This document shows, in pieces, positions 5,972 to 7,531 of a stretch of 7,531 nt of DNA. Position numbers and translations under genes: made by a program. The stretch spans positions 1 to 7,531 of the forward strand of contig MNYE01000009.1 of NCBI GenBank assembly GCA_001873005.1, read 5' to 3'. A model generated the notes under the pieces. It had not been told where the DNA came from. It made no database searches and saw nothing but the letters and a program-made list of their open reading frames with translations. Origin of the DNA: Dehalococcoidia bacterium CG2_30_46_9 (GTDB lineage: Bacteria > Chloroflexota > Dehalococcoidia > GIF9 > AB-539-J10). Positions within the stretch are counted from its first letter, which is position 1. The number at the start of each line of letters is the position of its first letter.

Positions 5972-7138
5972 ATGAGATTAGGGTATTTAGATACAGAGAA
6001 ATTGACCCCCACCTTCGAGCTGGGGCCAATAAGACCTCCTAGCGAAGCTTATTCTTTGCTCATAAGAGCTACCCGGAATTGTCCCTGGAATAAATGCTTG
6101 TTCTGTAGCACCTACAAGGGTAGCAAATTTGAGCTAAGGGCGGTAGAGGAAATCAAAAAGGATATAGAATCAGCTAAGGCTATCAGTGAAGGTATAAAAG
6201 AGATAGCCTGGAGAAAGGGTTATGGCAATCGAGTAAAGGAAGTCGCAGCGATGCTTTATAATCAGCCTGAGTATGGGCCTTGTGTGCCTAATGTGGCTTC
6301 ATGGCTCTGGGCAGGAGCCGAGTCGGCTTTTCTTCAAGACTCCAATAGCCTTATCATGAGGACCACTGAACTGGTTGAGGTGATCACTTTTCTTAAGAAA
6401 ACTTTTCCCGACTTAGCCAGGATAACTTCTTATGCTCGCTCCCATACTGCAGCAAGAAAATCACTCGAGGAGTTAAAAGGGCTTAGAGACGCTGGGCTGA
6501 ACAGGATTCATATTGGACTGGAGAGTGGCTACGAGCCGCTACTTAATTATATGCAAAAAGGGGCTACGGCCAAGCAACATATTGACGGTGGCAAAAAGGT
6601 AAAAGAGGCGGACATCTCTCTTTGTGAATATGTCATGCCCGGTTTAGGGGGTAAGACAATGTCTCTAGAGCATGCCAGAGAGACTGCTCGGGTGCTCAAT
6701 GAGATTGACCCTGATTATATCAGGCTGCGTAGCCTTCATGTTCGCCCTGGCATGCCTTTGTGGGATAAATGGCAAGAAGGAGACTTCGAGATGCAGACAG
6801 AGGATGAGGTAGTGAGGGAGATAGGGATTTTTGTTGACAATTTGCAGGTTACGAGCCAGTTAAAAAGCGACCATGTCCTTAATCTATTGCCTGAAATAGA
6901 AGGCAAGATGCCTGAGGATAAGCAAAAATGCATGGATATCATAAACAAGTATTTAGCTCTGCCCTACGAGGAAAGGCTCACTTTCAGGTTGGGAAGGAGA
7001 GCAGGGTACTATGAAGGACTGGCTGACTTCCAGGATAGTTACAAACATGATAAGATAGAGGAGACGATAAAACGCATCAGGTCACAAGGAGGCGATGTCG
7101 AAGAAACTATATTCAAGCTGAAAGGCGGCTTCATTTAG
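5972..7138 (+). CDS. Radical SAM enzyme, CX4CX2C subfamily, substrate unknown
   Basis: A predicted iron-sulfur radical S-adenosylmethionine enzyme of 388 residues (390 if the GTG at 5966 is used). The cluster motif is Cys37-X4-Cys42-X2-Cys45 in RNCPWNKCLFC, one residue longer in the first gap than canonical CX3CX2C. I recall this form in uncharacterised COG1032-like proteins. Further Elp3/MiaB/NifB-type barrel features are FLQDSNSL (120-127), SYARSHT (153-159), GLESGYEPLL (182-191) with MQKGAT after it, and VMPGLGG (221-227). The N-terminal RPPSEAYSLLIRATRN leads into the cluster loop. There is no cobalamin-binding domain and no obvious auxiliary-cluster C-terminal domain: the C-terminal third is charged and helical, with few cysteines (Cys320). 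It follows the nucleotidyltransferase gene directly and precedes the broken gene at 7148, so all were probably one operon. The reaction cannot be named from sequence. The ATG was chosen for better ribosome-site spacing. Confidence 0.88.
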   Translation: MRLGYLDTEKLTPTFELGPIRPPSEAYSLLIRATRNCPWNKCLFCSTYKGSKFELRAVEEIKKDIESAKAISEGIKEIAWRKGYGNRVKEVAAMLYNQPEYGPCVPNVASWLWAGAESAFLQDSNSLIMRTTELVEVITFLKKTFPDLARITSYARSHTAARKSLEELKGLRDAGLNRIHIGLESGYEPLLNYMQKGATAKQHIDGGKKVKEADISLCEYVMPGLGGKTMSLEHARETARVLNEIDPDYIRLRSLHVRPGMPLWDKWQEGDFEMQTEDEVVREIGIFVDNLQVTSQLKSDHVLNLLPEIEGKMPEDKQKCMDIINKYLALPYEERLTFRLGRRAGYYEGLADFQDSYKHDKIEETIKRIRSQGGDVEETIFKLKGGFI

Positions 7139-7141
7139 GAG
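7137..7141 (+). promoter_or_regulatory. Ribosome binding site of the disrupted downstream gene
   Basis: AGGAG overlaps the radical SAM stop codon (TAGGAG) and lies six bases before ATG at 7148. This near-ideal arrangement is the main evidence that a real gene once began there and was cotranscribed with the radical SAM gene. Confidence 0.6.
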
Positions 7142-7147
7142 TGGAAT

Positions 7148-7531
7148 ATGGCAAAGGGTTTCTTGAATTTGAACCGTTTCAAGTACGGTAAGACGATAAA
7201 GCGGGAGGGCAAACAAAAAACCAATTTGCAAAAGGGCAAAAAGATCAGGGGAGGAGGTTGAACCAAAGATTAAAATGCAAAAGGCAAAGATACAGAGCAA
7301 AAATCAAAAACCTTTGCATTTTGATTTGTCATTTTCATTTTTGAGTTTTAATTTTTAATTTTCGGATTGGTTCCATACCGGCACCAACGCTAAAGCTTAC
7401 CTAGCGTCCGGTGTGGAAAACTGGGCTAAGGAAAAGAATTTGAGCCTTATAGTCCAGCCTTCTTACGAAGCTGTAACCAAGCTAAATGAGCTTGTAGAGC
7501 AGGGGAAGAAAGTTGCTGCTCTTATTCACAT
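7148..7531 (+). pseudogene. Unrecognised gene apparently split by an A/T-rich repeat
   Basis: An ATG with an excellent ribosome binding site opens MAKGFLNLNRFKYGKTIKRE, a normal-looking N-terminus. It then runs into low-complexity Lys/Gln/Gly coding and stops at 7259-7261 (37 codons). After about 100 further non-coding A/T-rich bases, a different frame opens at 7359 and reads as ordinary protein to the window end: DWFHTGTNAKAYLASGVENW, then charged and hydrophobic alternation ending KVAALIH. No good start codon precedes this second part. The simplest reading is one gene, cotranscribed with the radical SAM enzyme, interrupted by insertion of a repeat and now out of frame. I do not recognise the family and assign no function. 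The alternative is a genuine 37-residue basic peptide followed by an independent, truncated gene; the conserved-looking start of the second part without an initiator argues against that. Confidence 0.5.
7219..7372. repeat. A/T-rich MITE-like element with inverted repeats
   Basis: A stretch of strikingly biased composition: purine-rich (A with some G) in its first half and T-rich in its second. AACCAAT at 7219-7225 mirrors ATTGGTT at 7366-7372, giving possible 7-bp ends. AACCAA also recurs at 7261-7266, so the left end may be there instead. Inside, AAAATGCAAAAGG (7272-7284) pairs with CCTTTGCATTTT (7311-7322) with one bulged base. GCAAAAGGGCAAAAAG (7228-7243) and GCAAAAGGCAAAG (7277-7289) are imperfect direct copies. 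There is no coding capacity, so it could only be a non-autonomous element or dispersed repeat. The exact ends and any target duplication cannot be fixed without an uninterrupted relative. Confidence 0.5.

Noticed and set aside
7082..7300. Minus-strand open frame of 72 codons across the end of the radical SAM gene and the repeat
   Set aside because: It spans the boundary between real coding DNA and a low-complexity repeat, and its hydrophobic look comes from reading A-rich DNA in reverse.

Overview
This window looks like chromosomal DNA from a bacterium of middling G+C content. Evidence for a bacterium is Shine-Dalgarno-led, tightly overlapping operons, a lipoprotein signal peptide and a complete Liv-type ABC importer. 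An anaerobic, environmental lineage such as a Dehalococcoidia-like Chloroflexota is my best guess. It rests on the gene mix (cysteine-rich lipoprotein, uncharacterised radical SAM enzyme, MNT/HEPN pair, scattered intergenic-type repeats), and the sequence does not prove the taxon.

Layout. Bases 1-100 hold only a strong hairpin that closes the leftward operon. Bases 101-5370, all on the minus strand, form one operon read right to left: a HAD-family hydrolase, then livH and livM (permeases), livG and livF (ATPases), and a substrate-binding lipoprotein last. Adjacent genes overlap or nearly touch except livF and the binding protein, which are 48 bases apart. Together they encode a complete high-affinity importer for branched-chain amino acids or a similar small polar solute. 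The leading HAD gene carries an in-frame insertion of a duplicated repeat near its 3' end.

Bases 5371-5481 are a divergent intergenic region. It contains a perfect tandem 11-bp direct repeat (AAGGTTACAAT twice) abutting a good rightward -10 hexamer.

Bases 5482-7138 run rightward: the C-terminal stub of a HEPN-domain protein in a frame easily missed, an intact minimal nucleotidyltransferase (MNT) gene, and a radical SAM enzyme with a CX4CX2C cluster motif. They are coupled by short overlaps. Bases 7148-7531 hold a fourth gene of this operon. It begins with an excellent ribosome binding site but appears broken by an A/T-rich, inverted-repeat-bearing element of about 150 bases. Its coding sequence seems to resume near 7359 in another frame and runs off the window.

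The transporter region is ordinary. The more interesting material is the rightward operon: a decayed HEPN/MNT module fused transcriptionally to an unassigned radical SAM enzyme and a disrupted partner gene, behind a promoter that looks response-regulator controlled. I found no convincing new defence system, CRISPR array, transposase or RNA gene.
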